Below are positions 1 to 6,357 of a DNA stretch of 24,268 nt, one piece after another. The position numbers and the translations under genes are program-made. The notes beneath the pieces were generated by a model. It was not told where the DNA came from. It did not search any database and was given only the letters and a program-made list of their open reading frames with translations. Source of the DNA: HXMU1420-2 sp040830545 (GTDB lineage Bacteria; Pseudomonadota; Alphaproteobacteria; Rhodobacterales; Rhodobacteraceae); contig JBFOMB010000209.1 in NCBI GenBank assembly GCA_040830545.1, positions 1 to 24,268 on the forward strand, given 5' to 3'. Positions within the stretch are counted from its first letter, which is position 1. Each line of letters opens with the position of its first letter.

Positions 1-77
1 GCCTTTTTTGCAGGCTCCACCGCGCGCAGGAAAGCCGCGACATCGGCATCGGTCATCTGTGTCTTGTTCTCGCTCAT
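1..77 (-). CDS. DUF1801 family protein, N-terminal fragment
   Basis: The gene runs off the left edge of the window; only its first 25 codons are present. It starts at ATG (complement of 75-77) and reads MSENKTQMTDADVAAFLRAV followed by EPAKK. This matches the typical opening of DUF1801 proteins, which begin with an 'MSENKTQPTDASVxxFxxxVEP' type sequence. DUF1801 proteins are small (about 140 residues) and of poorly known function; some are described as iron-chaperone or YdhG-like. The gene is divergent from the metallo-hydrolase at 183, so both promoters should lie in the 105-base gap. Identification rests on the N-terminus alone; the body of the protein is not visible. Confidence 0.7.
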   Translation of the reverse strand, partial: MSENKTQMTDADVAAFLRAVEPAKK

Positions 78-182
78 CGCACCAATGTTACCACATGTGC
101 AGGGCCAAGGCGCGGTCAATCGGTCTGGTCTGGGCTATGAATCGCCCTACATGCCGCTCATCCAACTGATGGAGGAACCCCA

Positions 183-1112
183 ATGACATTTTCCCTGACC
201 CGACGCGCCGCCCTGACCGGTGCTGCCGCGCTGCCCCTGGCCGCCACCGCCGCAAGTGTTGCCACTGCCGGTGGCCATGGTGGCAAAGCCGGTCTGCCCC
301 ATGCACGCACGTTCCAGCTGGGGTCCATGGGGGTCACCACCCTGCTGGACGGTACCTTCCCGCGTGAAGGCGCCAAGGACGCGTTTGGCAGCACGGCCAC
401 GCAGGAAGAGTTCGACAAGATCTCGGCCGAGAATTTCATTTCCAACGACAAGGTACAGTTCTACTTCACGCCGACGCTGGCTGATACGGGTGAAGAACTG
501 GTGCTGTTTGATACCGGGCTGGGCCAGGGTGGCATCACCAAGGCGCTTGCCGAGGCCGGCGTGACCCCGGATGCCGTTGACGTTGTGGTTCTGACCCACA
601 TGCACCCGGACCATATCGGCGGCCTGATGACCGACGGCGCGCCGACCTTCCCGAATGCGCGGTACGTGACGGGCCGGGCGGAATATGATGGCTGGATGGC
701 GTCGGGTCAGAACCGGGTGACGGACCTGATGGCCACGAACGTGACGCCGTTGGCCGAAAAGATGACCTTTGTCGAAGACGGCGCAACGGTGGCGCCGGGC
801 GTGACGGCCATGGCCGCGTTTGGGCATACGCCGGGGCACATGGTATACATGCTGGAAAGTGGTGATGCGCGGATGGTGCTGACGGCGGACCTGGCCAACC
901 ACTACGTGTGGTCCTTTGCCAAGCCGGACTGGCCGTTTGGCTTTGACGGGGACAAGGATGCGGCCAGCGCGTCACGTCGCAACATCCTGGGCATGCTGGC
1001 GTCCGAGCGCATTCCGATGGTCGGTTACCACATGCCGTTCCCGGGTGCGGGCTATGTGGAAACCCGCGATGACGGGTTCCGGTTTGTGCCGGTGGGCTAT
1101 CAGCTGGGCTGA
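183..1112 (+). CDS. Tat-exported MBL-fold metallo-hydrolase
   Basis: A 309-residue protein of the metallo-beta-lactamase fold superfamily, in the subgroup that holds lactonase-like and methyl parathion hydrolase-like enzymes. The dinuclear zinc motif is complete: H139-x-H141-x-D143-H144 in LTHMHPDHIGG, then GHTPGH (H215/H219), D236 in LTADLANH and a late H283 in GYHMPFPG. The N-terminus (LTRRAALTGAAALPLAATAA) has twin arginines and a hydrophobic stretch, so export by the Tat pathway to the periplasm is likely. The start is fixed by a strong GGAGGAA ribosome site at 172-178. The substrate cannot be read from the sequence; a periplasmic lactone or ester hydrolase is an inference. It is separated by only about 50 bases from the VIT-type transporter downstream, but an inverted repeat lies between them. 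Confidence 0.9.
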   Translation: MTFSLTRRAALTGAAALPLAATAASVATAGGHGGKAGLPHARTFQLGSMGVTTLLDGTFPREGAKDAFGSTATQEEFDKISAENFISNDKVQFYFTPTLADTGEELVLFDTGLGQGGITKALAEAGVTPDAVDVVVLTHMHPDHIGGLMTDGAPTFPNARYVTGRAEYDGWMASGQNRVTDLMATNVTPLAEKMTFVEDGATVAPGVTAMAAFGHTPGHMVYMLESGDARMVLTADLANHYVWSFAKPDWPFGFDGDKDAASASRRNILGMLASERIPMVGYHMPFPGAGYVETRDDGFRFVPVGYQLG

Positions 1113-1141
1113 GGCGACGCGCGCAAAACCCTGTTCAAAAC

Positions 1142-1173
1142 CGGTCATGGCGTGCACGCTTGCGCCATGACCG
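1142..1173 (+). promoter_or_regulatory. Perfect 11-bp inverted repeat over the VIT gene start
   Basis: Arms CGGTCATGGCG (1142-1152) and CGCCATGACCG (1163-1173) are exact reverse complements with a 10-base spacer. The right arm contains the ATG at 1167 taken as the start of the VIT-family gene, and the possible GTG start at 1152 sits at the end of the left arm. In RNA the hairpin would bury the start codon. It could control translation, end the upstream hydrolase transcript, or be a protein-binding palindrome; there is no T-tract, so a classic terminator is less likely. Confidence 0.45.
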
Positions 1174-1877
1174 ATCATTCCCATACCCCGCAGGCCATTT
1201 CCGACCGGATCAATGCCCCCAAATCCCGTGGCGTTTTGCGCGACGTGGTGTATGGCGGCATCGACGGGTCCGTCACAACCTTTGCCATCGTGTCGGGGGT
1301 CGCGGGGGCGGGGCTGTCGCCTTTTGTGATCATTGCGCTTGGCATCGCCAATGTTCTGGCCGACGGGTTCGCCATGGCGGCGGGGAACTACTCTGCCACC
1401 AAGGCGGAAACGGACAACATCGCCCGCCTGCGTGAGATCGAGGCGCGCCACATCCGCGAGCATCCAAAAGGCGAGTGGCTGGAGGTGCGTGAGATTCTGG
1501 CGGGCAAAGGTCTGGAAGGCGACGTGCTGGATCAGGCCACGGATGCAGTGAAACAGGACCGGGAGCGCTGGAGCGGTGTGATGCTGGGAGGGGAATATGG
1601 GCTGGGCAGCGCAGACCCTGCGCCGCTGCGCGCGGCGATGGCAACATTTCTGGCCTTTCTTGTCGCTGGTCTGGTGCCGCTGCTGCCCTTCCTTTTCGGC
1701 CTCGACAACGCATTCCGCCTCTCCGCCATCATGACAGCCGCCGTGTTTTTCGGAATCGGTACCCTGAAAAGCCTCTGGTCGCTGTCCGCCTGGTGGCGGT
1801 CGGGATTGGAGACGTTGATCATTGGCGGGGCCGCGGCCTCGATCGCCTATCTGGTCGGCTCCCTGTTTCACCCCTGA
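1167..1877 (+). CDS. VIT1/CCC1-family Fe(II)/Mn(II) transporter
   Basis: A 236-residue membrane protein of the vacuolar iron transporter family (VIT1/CCC1), which moves ferrous iron or manganese out of the cytosol. The family signature GGIDGSVTTFAIVSGVAGAG lies at about residues 30-49, followed by the second helix with ANVLADGFAMAAGNY. A charged, Glu-rich loop (about 78-140) corresponds to the cytoplasmic metal-binding domain, and three more membrane helices follow (about 155-178, 184-200, 212-233). It lacks the N-terminal ferritin-like domain of the related MbfA exporters. ATG 1167 is chosen because it matches the usual short hydrophilic N-terminus; an in-frame GTG at 1152 would add five residues. 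Neither has a clear Shine-Dalgarno sequence, and the start lies in a hairpin, which suggests controlled or weak translation. In bacteria the role is probably detoxification of excess iron or manganese (inference from the family). Confidence 0.88.
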   Translation: MTDHSHTPQAISDRINAPKSRGVLRDVVYGGIDGSVTTFAIVSGVAGAGLSPFVIIALGIANVLADGFAMAAGNYSATKAETDNIARLREIEARHIREHPKGEWLEVREILAGKGLEGDVLDQATDAVKQDRERWSGVMLGGEYGLGSADPAPLRAAMATFLAFLVAGLVPLLPFLFGLDNAFRLSAIMTAAVFFGIGTLKSLWSLSAWWRSGLETLIIGGAAASIAYLVGSLFHP

Positions 1878-1887
1878 GCCTGATTGA

Positions 1888-1935
1888 GCGCCTTCGGCGC
1901 GCTTGGTATCTCGTCGAAAATCGCCCACGATTTTC
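1888..1935 (+). repeat. Two adjacent small hairpins downstream of the VIT gene
   Basis: GCGCC-TTC-GGCGC (1888-1900) is followed by GAAAATCG-CCCA-CGATTTTC (1916-1935), an 8-bp perfect stem. They start about ten bases after the VIT stop codon. The second ends in TTTTCTCCTC, so one of them may end or protect the VIT transcript. The block joins directly to the interspersed repeat at 1966 and may be part of one larger repeat unit. Confidence 0.5.
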
Positions 1936-1965
1936 TCCTCGGGTCCGGCCTGACGGCCAGACCGG

Positions 1966-2030
1966 CCTCCGGCGGGAGTATTTGAACAAAGATGAAGGAC
2001 AGATGGATTTCATCTTTGCATCAATACTCC
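1966..2030. repeat. Interspersed repeat, inverted pair
   Basis: A repeat core, GGAGTATTTGAACAAAGATG plus AAG (1975-1997, preceded by CCTCCGGCG), is followed after about 10 bases by a diverged inverted copy (2008-2030, ending CAATACTCC). The two copies pair over about 17 of 22 positions, giving a long hairpin. Related cores occur at 9912-9933 and 20034-20055 in this window, both in intergenic DNA. Short repeats of this shape are familiar from Rhodobacterales intergenic regions. No transposase is nearby, so this is a small non-autonomous repeat, not an insertion sequence. Confidence 0.7.
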
Positions 2031-2038
2031 ACGGGGGT

Positions 2039-2059
2039 CTGGGGGTGTGAAACCCCCAG
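2039..2059 (+). repeat. GC-rich hairpin after the repeat pair
   Basis: CTGGGGGT (2039-2046) pairs exactly with ACCCCCAG (2052-2059) around a five-base loop. It immediately follows the inverted repeat pair and is likely part of the same composite element. No T-tract follows, so function as an intrinsic terminator is uncertain. Confidence 0.5.
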
Positions 2060-2068
2060 CGCGGCCAC

Positions 2069-2097
2069 TGGACGCTGGCGCGTCGCCTGCCTATAAG
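2069..2097 (+). promoter_or_regulatory. Possible sigma-70 type promoter for ileS
   Basis: TGGACG (2069-2074, 4 of 6 matches to TTGACA) and TATAAG (2092-2097, 5 of 6 matches to TATAAT) are separated by exactly 17 bases. Transcription would start near 2104, about 130 bases before ileS. This would place the start point at, or next to, the ATG of the possible leader peptide at 2105, making that peptide leaderless. The same bases also look like a ribosome site (AAGG 2095-2098), so both readings cannot hold for a single transcript. Confidence 0.35.
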
Positions 2098-2104
2098 GCG
2101 CAGC

Positions 2105-2161
2105 ATGAGCCTGATACGCCTCATTCCGATTTCGATTATGTCCCCGGCGCTCGCATTCTGA
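2105..2161 (+). CDS. Possible Ile-rich leader peptide of ileS
   Basis: A short open frame of 18 codons plus TGA reads MSLIRLIPISIMSPALAF. Four of the 18 codons are isoleucine: one ATA, which should be rare in this GC-rich genome, and three ATT, in place of the expected ATC. An AAGG at 2095-2098 lies six bases before the ATG. It sits directly upstream of the isoleucyl-tRNA synthetase gene and is followed by a GC-rich hairpin, the layout expected for ribosome-stalling control by charged tRNA-Ile. Leader peptides of this kind are known for pheST and for amino-acid operons; I know of no established one for ileS. The frame is short enough that it could be chance. Confidence 0.35.
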   Translation: MSLIRLIPISIMSPALAF

Positions 2162-2170
2162 GACGCCGGG
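2143..2170 (+). promoter_or_regulatory. Hairpin overlapping the end of the leader frame
   Basis: CCCGGCG (2143-2149) pairs exactly with CGCCGGG (2164-2170) around a 14-base loop that contains the end of the Ile-rich leader frame and its stop codon. A ribosome stalled at the Ile codons (2114-2137) would be just upstream of the stem, while one reaching the stop codon would melt it. A second, weaker pairing AGGCG (2096-2100) with CGCCT (2117-2121) overlaps the Ile codons. No U-tract follows the stem, so any effect would more likely be on RNA structure or Rho access than on intrinsic termination. Confidence 0.35.
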
Positions 2171-2234
2171 CAAAGGTGTCTGATCTTCGCACCGCTCTCT
2201 GACCCTGACATATAGCCGACCAAGGACGCCCGCC

Positions 2235-5150
2235 ATGTGCGCCGATACGCCTGACTACAAAGACACGCTGAACCTGCCGAAAACCGATTTCCCGATGCGC
2301 GCGGGATTGCCCAAGCGCGAGCCCGGATGGCTGGACCGCTGGGACCAGATCGGGGTTTACGAAAAACTGCGCGAGAAAGAGGGCCGCGAGTCCTTTACGC
2401 TGCATGATGGGCCGCCCTATGCAAACGGACATCTGCATATCGGTCATGCACTGAACAAGACGATCAAGGACATGATTGTCCGGTCGCATCAGATGATGGG
2501 TTTTGACAGCCGTTACATCCCGGGCTGGGATTGTCATGGGCTGCCGATCGAGTGGAAGATCGAGGAACAGTACCGCAAGAAGGGCCGGGATAAGGACGAA
2601 GTACCGGTCATCGACTTCCGTCAGGAATGCCGCAAGTTTGCTGAGGGTTGGGTCGACATTCAGCGAGACGAATTCAAGCGTCTGGGCATCACCGGCAGTT
2701 GGGATCGTCCCTATCTGACCATGGATTTTCATGCCGAGCGGGTGATCGCCGAGGAATTCATGAAATTCCTGATGAACGGCACGCTTTATCAGGGGTCGAA
2801 ACCCGTGATGTGGTCGCCGGTCGAGAAAACTGCGTTGGCCGAGGCGGAGGTTGAGTATCACGACAAGCAGTCCGATGCGATCTGGGTCAAGTTCAAGATC
2901 ACGCGCGCCGTGACAGAAACCGGGGCACAGTCCGATCTGCAGGGCAATCACGTGGTGATCTGGACCACGACCCCCTGGACCATCCCGTCAAACCGGGCCG
3001 TGGCGTTCAATCCGGACATCTCCTATGGCCTTTACGAGATCACCGGCTGCCCCGAGGAATGCTGGGCCAAGGTCGGTGACCGGTATCTGCTGGCGGATCG
3101 CCTGGCGGACGAGGTGTTGGGCAAGGCGCGGCTGGAGCCCGGAATGTACCAGCGGCTGCGCGATGTGAAATCGTCGGAGCTGGACCTGTTGATCTGTGCG
3201 CATCCTCTGGCCGGGGCCGAGGGCGCGGACGGTGAATGGGACTACAACGTGCCCTTGCTGCCCGGCGAACATGTGACCGACGATGCGGGCACGGGGTTCG
3301 TGCACACCGCCCCGAGCCATGGCGCGGATGACTTCATCCTGGGTGTTCGGCATGGGCTGGAGATGACGCATAACGTGCTGGAGGACGGGTCGTTCCGCGC
3401 GGCGCTGCCGTTCTTTGGCAGCAAGCTGATCCTGAAGCCGAATGGCAAGGAAGGTGATGCGAACAAGGCGGTCATAGACAAGCTGGTCGAGGTTGGCGCG
3501 ATGCTGGCGCGCGGGCGGCTCAAACATTCTTATCCGCACTCCTGGCGGTCGAAAGCGCCGGTCATTTTCCGCAATACCCCGCAGTGGTTTGCAGCCATTG
3601 ATCATGTGGTGGGTGACGGGATGGACGCCCATGGCGCAACGATCCGTCAGCGCGCGCTGACCGAGATCGACAATGTCAAATGGACGCCACAGACCGGACG
3701 CAACCGGCTGTATTCCATGATGGAAGCGCGACCTGACTGGGTGCTGAGCCGCCAACGCGCCTGGGGCGTGCCGCTGACCTGCTTCACCAAAAAGGACACC
3801 TTGCCGACTGACCCGGCCTTCTTGCTGCGCGACCCGGCTGTGAATGCGCGGATTGCCGAGGCGTTCGAGGCCGAGGGTGCGGATGCCTGGTATGCCGAGG
3901 GCGCGAAGGAGCGATTCCTGGGCAATGACTATAACGCTGACGACTATGATCAGGTGTTTGACATTCTGGACGTTTGGTTCGACAGCGGGTCGACCCATGC
4001 CTTTGTCCTGCGGGATCGTGAAGACGGGACCGAAGACGGCATCGCGGATGTTTACATGGAGGGCACCGACCAGCACCGGGGATGGTTCCATTCCTCGCTG
4101 CTGCAATCGGTTGGCACGACGGGGCGGGCGCCTTATCGCAACGTTGTCACGCACGGGTTCACGCTGGACGAGAAGGGCAACAAGATGTCCAAATCGCTCG
4201 GCAATACCATCGTGCCGGACGAGGTGGTCAAACAGTACGGTGCGGACATTCTGCGGCTGTGGGTGGCGCAGACGGATTACACGGCGGATCAGCGGATCGG
4301 GCCGGAGATCCTGAAGGGGGTGGCGGACAGCTATCGCCGTTTGCGCAATACGATGCGGTTCATGCTGGGTTCGCTCAACGACTTTACCGAGGCCGATCGG
4401 ATCGACGATCCGGCGGACATGCCTCCGCTGGAACGCTGGGTGCTGAGCCGGTTGGCCGACCTGGATGCGCAGGTGCGCGAGGGCTATGCGCGGTTTGATT
4501 TCCAGGGTGTGTTCAGCGCGGTGTTCAATTTCGCCACCGTGGATTTGTCGAGCTTCTATTTCGATATTCGCAAGGACGCGCTGTATTGTGACGGGGACAG
4601 CCCGCGGCGGCGCGCGGCGCGGACGGTTCTGGACCTGCTGTTTCACCGCCTGACCACCTGGCTGGCACCGATTCTGGTGTTCACGATGGAAGAGGTCTGG
4701 CTGGAGCGTTACGGCGATGCGGACAGCTCGGTGCATCTGGTGGATTTCCCGGAGACACCGGCCTCGTGGCGCAACCTGCAGAACGAGGAAAACGTGGCGC
4801 GTGTGCGGCGGGTGCGACGTGTGGTGACGGCGGCGCTGGAATTGCAGCGGCAGGACAAGGTGATCGGGTCGAGCCTGGAGGCTGCGCCGGTTGTTTATGT
4901 CGAGGACGCTGAAACACGTGCGCTGATGGCGCAGGTGGATATGGATGATGTTTGTATCACCTCGGGTCTGACGGTGCGCGCTGACGCGGCCCCGGCTGAT
5001 GCGTTCCGGATGCCGGAGATCGACGGTGTAGGCGTGGTGTTCCAGAAGGCCGAAGGTGCGAAATGCCAGCGCTGCTGGAAGATCCTGCCGGATGTGGGTC
5101 AGCACAGCCGACCGGATGTTTGCGGACGCTGTAACGAGGCGTTGGGGTAG
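2235..5150 (+). CDS. ileS: Isoleucyl-tRNA synthetase
   Basis: Class Ia aminoacyl-tRNA synthetase of 971 residues that charges tRNA-Ile and hydrolyses mischarged Val-tRNA-Ile. The ATP-binding HIGH motif is at residues 68-71 (GHLHIGHALNKTI) and KMSKS at 650-654 (NKMSKSLGN). The CP1 editing domain carries WTTTPWTIPSNRAVAF from residue 243 and DDAGTGFVHTAPSHGADD. The C-terminus ends in a zinc-binding finger with C944, C947, C963 and C966, so the protein is full length. The start at ATG 2235 has an AAGGACG ribosome site about 7 bases upstream. The gene is preceded by an unusual 357-base stretch with repeats and a possible Ile-rich leader. A lspA gene, the common neighbour in other bacteria, is not next to it here. 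Confidence 0.98.
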   Translation: MCADTPDYKDTLNLPKTDFPMRAGLPKREPGWLDRWDQIGVYEKLREKEGRESFTLHDGPPYANGHLHIGHALNKTIKDMIVRSHQMMGFDSRYIPGWDCHGLPIEWKIEEQYRKKGRDKDEVPVIDFRQECRKFAEGWVDIQRDEFKRLGITGSWDRPYLTMDFHAERVIAEEFMKFLMNGTLYQGSKPVMWSPVEKTALAEAEVEYHDKQSDAIWVKFKITRAVTETGAQSDLQGNHVVIWTTTPWTIPSNRAVAFNPDISYGLYEITGCPEECWAKVGDRYLLADRLADEVLGKARLEPGMYQRLRDVKSSELDLLICAHPLAGAEGADGEWDYNVPLLPGEHVTDDAGTGFVHTAPSHGADDFILGVRHGLEMTHNVLEDGSFRAALPFFGSKLILKPNGKEGDANKAVIDKLVEVGAMLARGRLKHSYPHSWRSKAPVIFRNTPQWFAAIDHVVGDGMDAHGATIRQRALTEIDNVKWTPQTGRNRLYSMMEARPDWVLSRQRAWGVPLTCFTKKDTLPTDPAFLLRDPAVNARIAEAFEAEGADAWYAEGAKERFLGNDYNADDYDQVFDILDVWFDSGSTHAFVLRDREDGTEDGIADVYMEGTDQHRGWFHSSLLQSVGTTGRAPYRNVVTHGFTLDEKGNKMSKSLGNTIVPDEVVKQYGADILRLWVAQTDYTADQRIGPEILKGVADSYRRLRNTMRFMLGSLNDFTEADRIDDPADMPPLERWVLSRLADLDAQVREGYARFDFQGVFSAVFNFATVDLSSFYFDIRKDALYCDGDSPRRRAARTVLDLLFHRLTTWLAPILVFTMEEVWLERYGDADSSVHLVDFPETPASWRNLQNEENVARVRRVRRVVTAALELQRQDKVIGSSLEAAPVVYVEDAETRALMAQVDMDDVCITSGLTVRADAAPADAFRMPEIDGVGVVFQKAEGAKCQRCWKILPDVGQHSRPDVCGRCNEALG

Positions 5151-5165
5151 CACCCGCGTTGTTGG

Positions 5166-5195
5166 GGCATCGGAATTGCTCACAATTCCGATGCC
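5166..5195 (+). terminator. 13-bp perfect hairpin after ileS
   Basis: GGCATCGGAATTG (5166-5178) pairs without mismatch with CAATTCCGATGCC (5183-5195) around the loop CTCA. It begins 15 bases after the ileS stop codon and ends before the ogt start. The stem is strong, but only a short pyrimidine stretch (TCTGCC) follows, so it may be a terminator of low efficiency or an mRNA-stabilising structure. Confidence 0.55.
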
Positions 5196-5238
5196 TCTGC
5201 CGCTTGCGGGTCAGCTGATTTCTGGTCAGACTGACATC

Positions 5239-5694
5239 ATGCCCACCCGGTCTATCCATACCCAATTTGGCCAGTTGTCCGTCATTGAAACCGATGGTGC
5301 CGTTACACGGCTGACCTGGAACCTGCCGGATGACGGCCCGTCTACGCCCCTGCTGGAAGAAGCGCTGGCGCAGCTACAGGCCTATGACGAGGGCCGGTTG
5401 GAGCAGTTCGACCTGCCACTGCATGTAAATGGCACGCCGTTTCAGCAGGCGGTGTGCGATGCGATGTATGCAATCCCCTTCGGATACACCCGCACCTATG
5501 GTGAGATTGCCAAGGACCTGGGCCATCCGGCACAGGCCGTTGGGCAGGCCTGTGGGGCCAACCCCATCGCGGTGATCATCCCATGCCACCGCGTGATGGG
5601 CGCAAAAGGTCTGACCGGATTTTCGGCCCCCGGCGGGGTGGAAACCAAGGTCGCGCTGTTGCGGCATGAACGGGCCGGTGGCTATCTGATTTGA
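5239..5694 (+). CDS. ogt: Methylated-DNA--protein-cysteine methyltransferase
   Basis: A 151-residue suicide repair protein that transfers alkyl groups from O6-alkylguanine or O4-alkylthymine in DNA to its own cysteine. The active-site motif IIPCHRVM is present with C116 and H117, preceded by GQACGANP (102-109) and the DNA-binding helix region AIPFGYTRTYGEIAKDLGHP. The usual GYxGG after the active site is replaced by GFSAPGGVETK, a common variant. The N-terminal region MPTRSIHTQFGQLSVIETDG fits the short Ogt form without an AdaA domain. ATG 5239 is chosen by this fit; an in-frame ATG at 5191 lies inside the upstream hairpin and would add 16 residues. No strong Shine-Dalgarno sequence precedes either one. 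Confidence 0.93.
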   Translation: MPTRSIHTQFGQLSVIETDGAVTRLTWNLPDDGPSTPLLEEALAQLQAYDEGRLEQFDLPLHVNGTPFQQAVCDAMYAIPFGYTRTYGEIAKDLGHPAQAVGQACGANPIAVIIPCHRVMGAKGLTGFSAPGGVETKVALLRHERAGGYLI

Positions 5695-5763
5695 CACGGA
5701 TCAAGGTTGTGCCGCCCGTTTGGGGTAACGTGTGGCTGATATTGACCCGCAAAGGACGCTCTT

Positions 5764-6228
5764 ATGGCTGACACTTCACGTGCCGAATTCAAAGCTGCTG
5801 TCGCAGACAAGCTCATGTCGCTGGAGGCTGAGGAGCTTTCAACAGCCGTGGCGCATTACGAGGCGTTTCTGGCCGAAAGCCGGTTGGACGACCGGGAAAT
5901 GCACGACAAGGACGACATTGCGGGCGCGACCGGGAACCTGGAATTGGCGGCGGCCTTTGATCATCCGGTGCAGGCGCATCACGCGAAGATCGACGTAATC
6001 GAGAACACTGATTTCGCGCTCACCGAAACGGTCGGCCCCGGTGCGGTGGTGATCCTCGGCGATCGTCGGTTCATCGTGGCCGTGTCCACCACGCGGTTCG
6101 ATGTGGCGGGGGAGACCTATATGGGGATTTCCCAGCAAAGCCCGATTTACAAGGCCATGGCAGGTCTGGAGGCGGGCGACAGTTTCACTTTCAACGGCAA
6201 GTCGATCGAGATTGAAGACGTGCTGTAG
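5764..6228 (+). CDS. Small protein with GreA/GreB-like C-terminal domain
   Basis: A 154-residue protein whose last ~75 residues resemble the FKBP-like C-terminal domain of transcript-cleavage factors GreA/GreB: a beta-strand region (GPGAVVILGDRRFIVAV), then the GreA-type 'SPxxKAMxGLxxGDxFxFNG' segment at about 126-145, and a short final strand. The N-terminal ~65 residues are helical and acidic (AVADKLMSLEAEELSTAVAH) but too short for the full GreA coiled-coil hairpin that reaches into the RNA polymerase secondary channel. It therefore may bind RNA polymerase without the usual cleavage activity, or do something different; function is unknown. The start has an AAAGGA ribosome site about 8 bases upstream. 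It is convergent with the saccharopine operon and shares its terminator. Confidence 0.75.
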   Translation: MADTSRAEFKAAVADKLMSLEAEELSTAVAHYEAFLAESRLDDREMHDKDDIAGATGNLELAAAFDHPVQAHHAKIDVIENTDFALTETVGPGAVVILGDRRFIVAVSTTRFDVAGETYMGISQQSPIYKAMAGLEAGDSFTFNGKSIEIEDVL

Positions 6229-6303
6229 GGTGTGAAGAGACGCCCTGTGTTTCGGCCCCCATACCAAACGACCCGGTAAGGAAGCCGGCGGATCGGACGG
6301 GCC

Positions 6304-6340
6304 CAACGCCGCCGGAATTTGAAGTGTCCGGGCGGCGTTG
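6304..6340. terminator. Shared terminator between convergent genes
   Basis: CAACGCCGCC (6304-6313) pairs with GGCGGCGTTG (6331-6340); the stem extends inward by GGA/TCC past a single bulged G. It lies between the stop of the GreA-like gene (6228) and the stop of the minus-strand LYS9-type gene (6358). Placement and symmetry suggest it serves both strands, although T-tracts are lacking. Confidence 0.6.
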
Positions 6341-6357
6341 AGCTGTGAGTCCGAAGC

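Noticed and set aside
1878..2234. T-box riboswitch before ileS
   Set aside because: No T-box-like sequence or specifier stem-loop was seen, and T-boxes are not expected in Proteobacteria; the Ile-rich short frame is a better candidate.
2988..5183. A 731-codon open frame on the minus strand opposite ileS
   Set aside because: It mirrors the high-GC third-position bias of ileS, has no recognisable domain and is rich in Arg/His/Gln, typical of antisense shadow frames.
5691..5713. TTGACA at the ogt stop as a -35 for the GreA-like gene
   Set aside because: The hexamer is perfect, but the expected -10 window (from 5714) is GCCCGT; no acceptable -10 at 16-18 bases.
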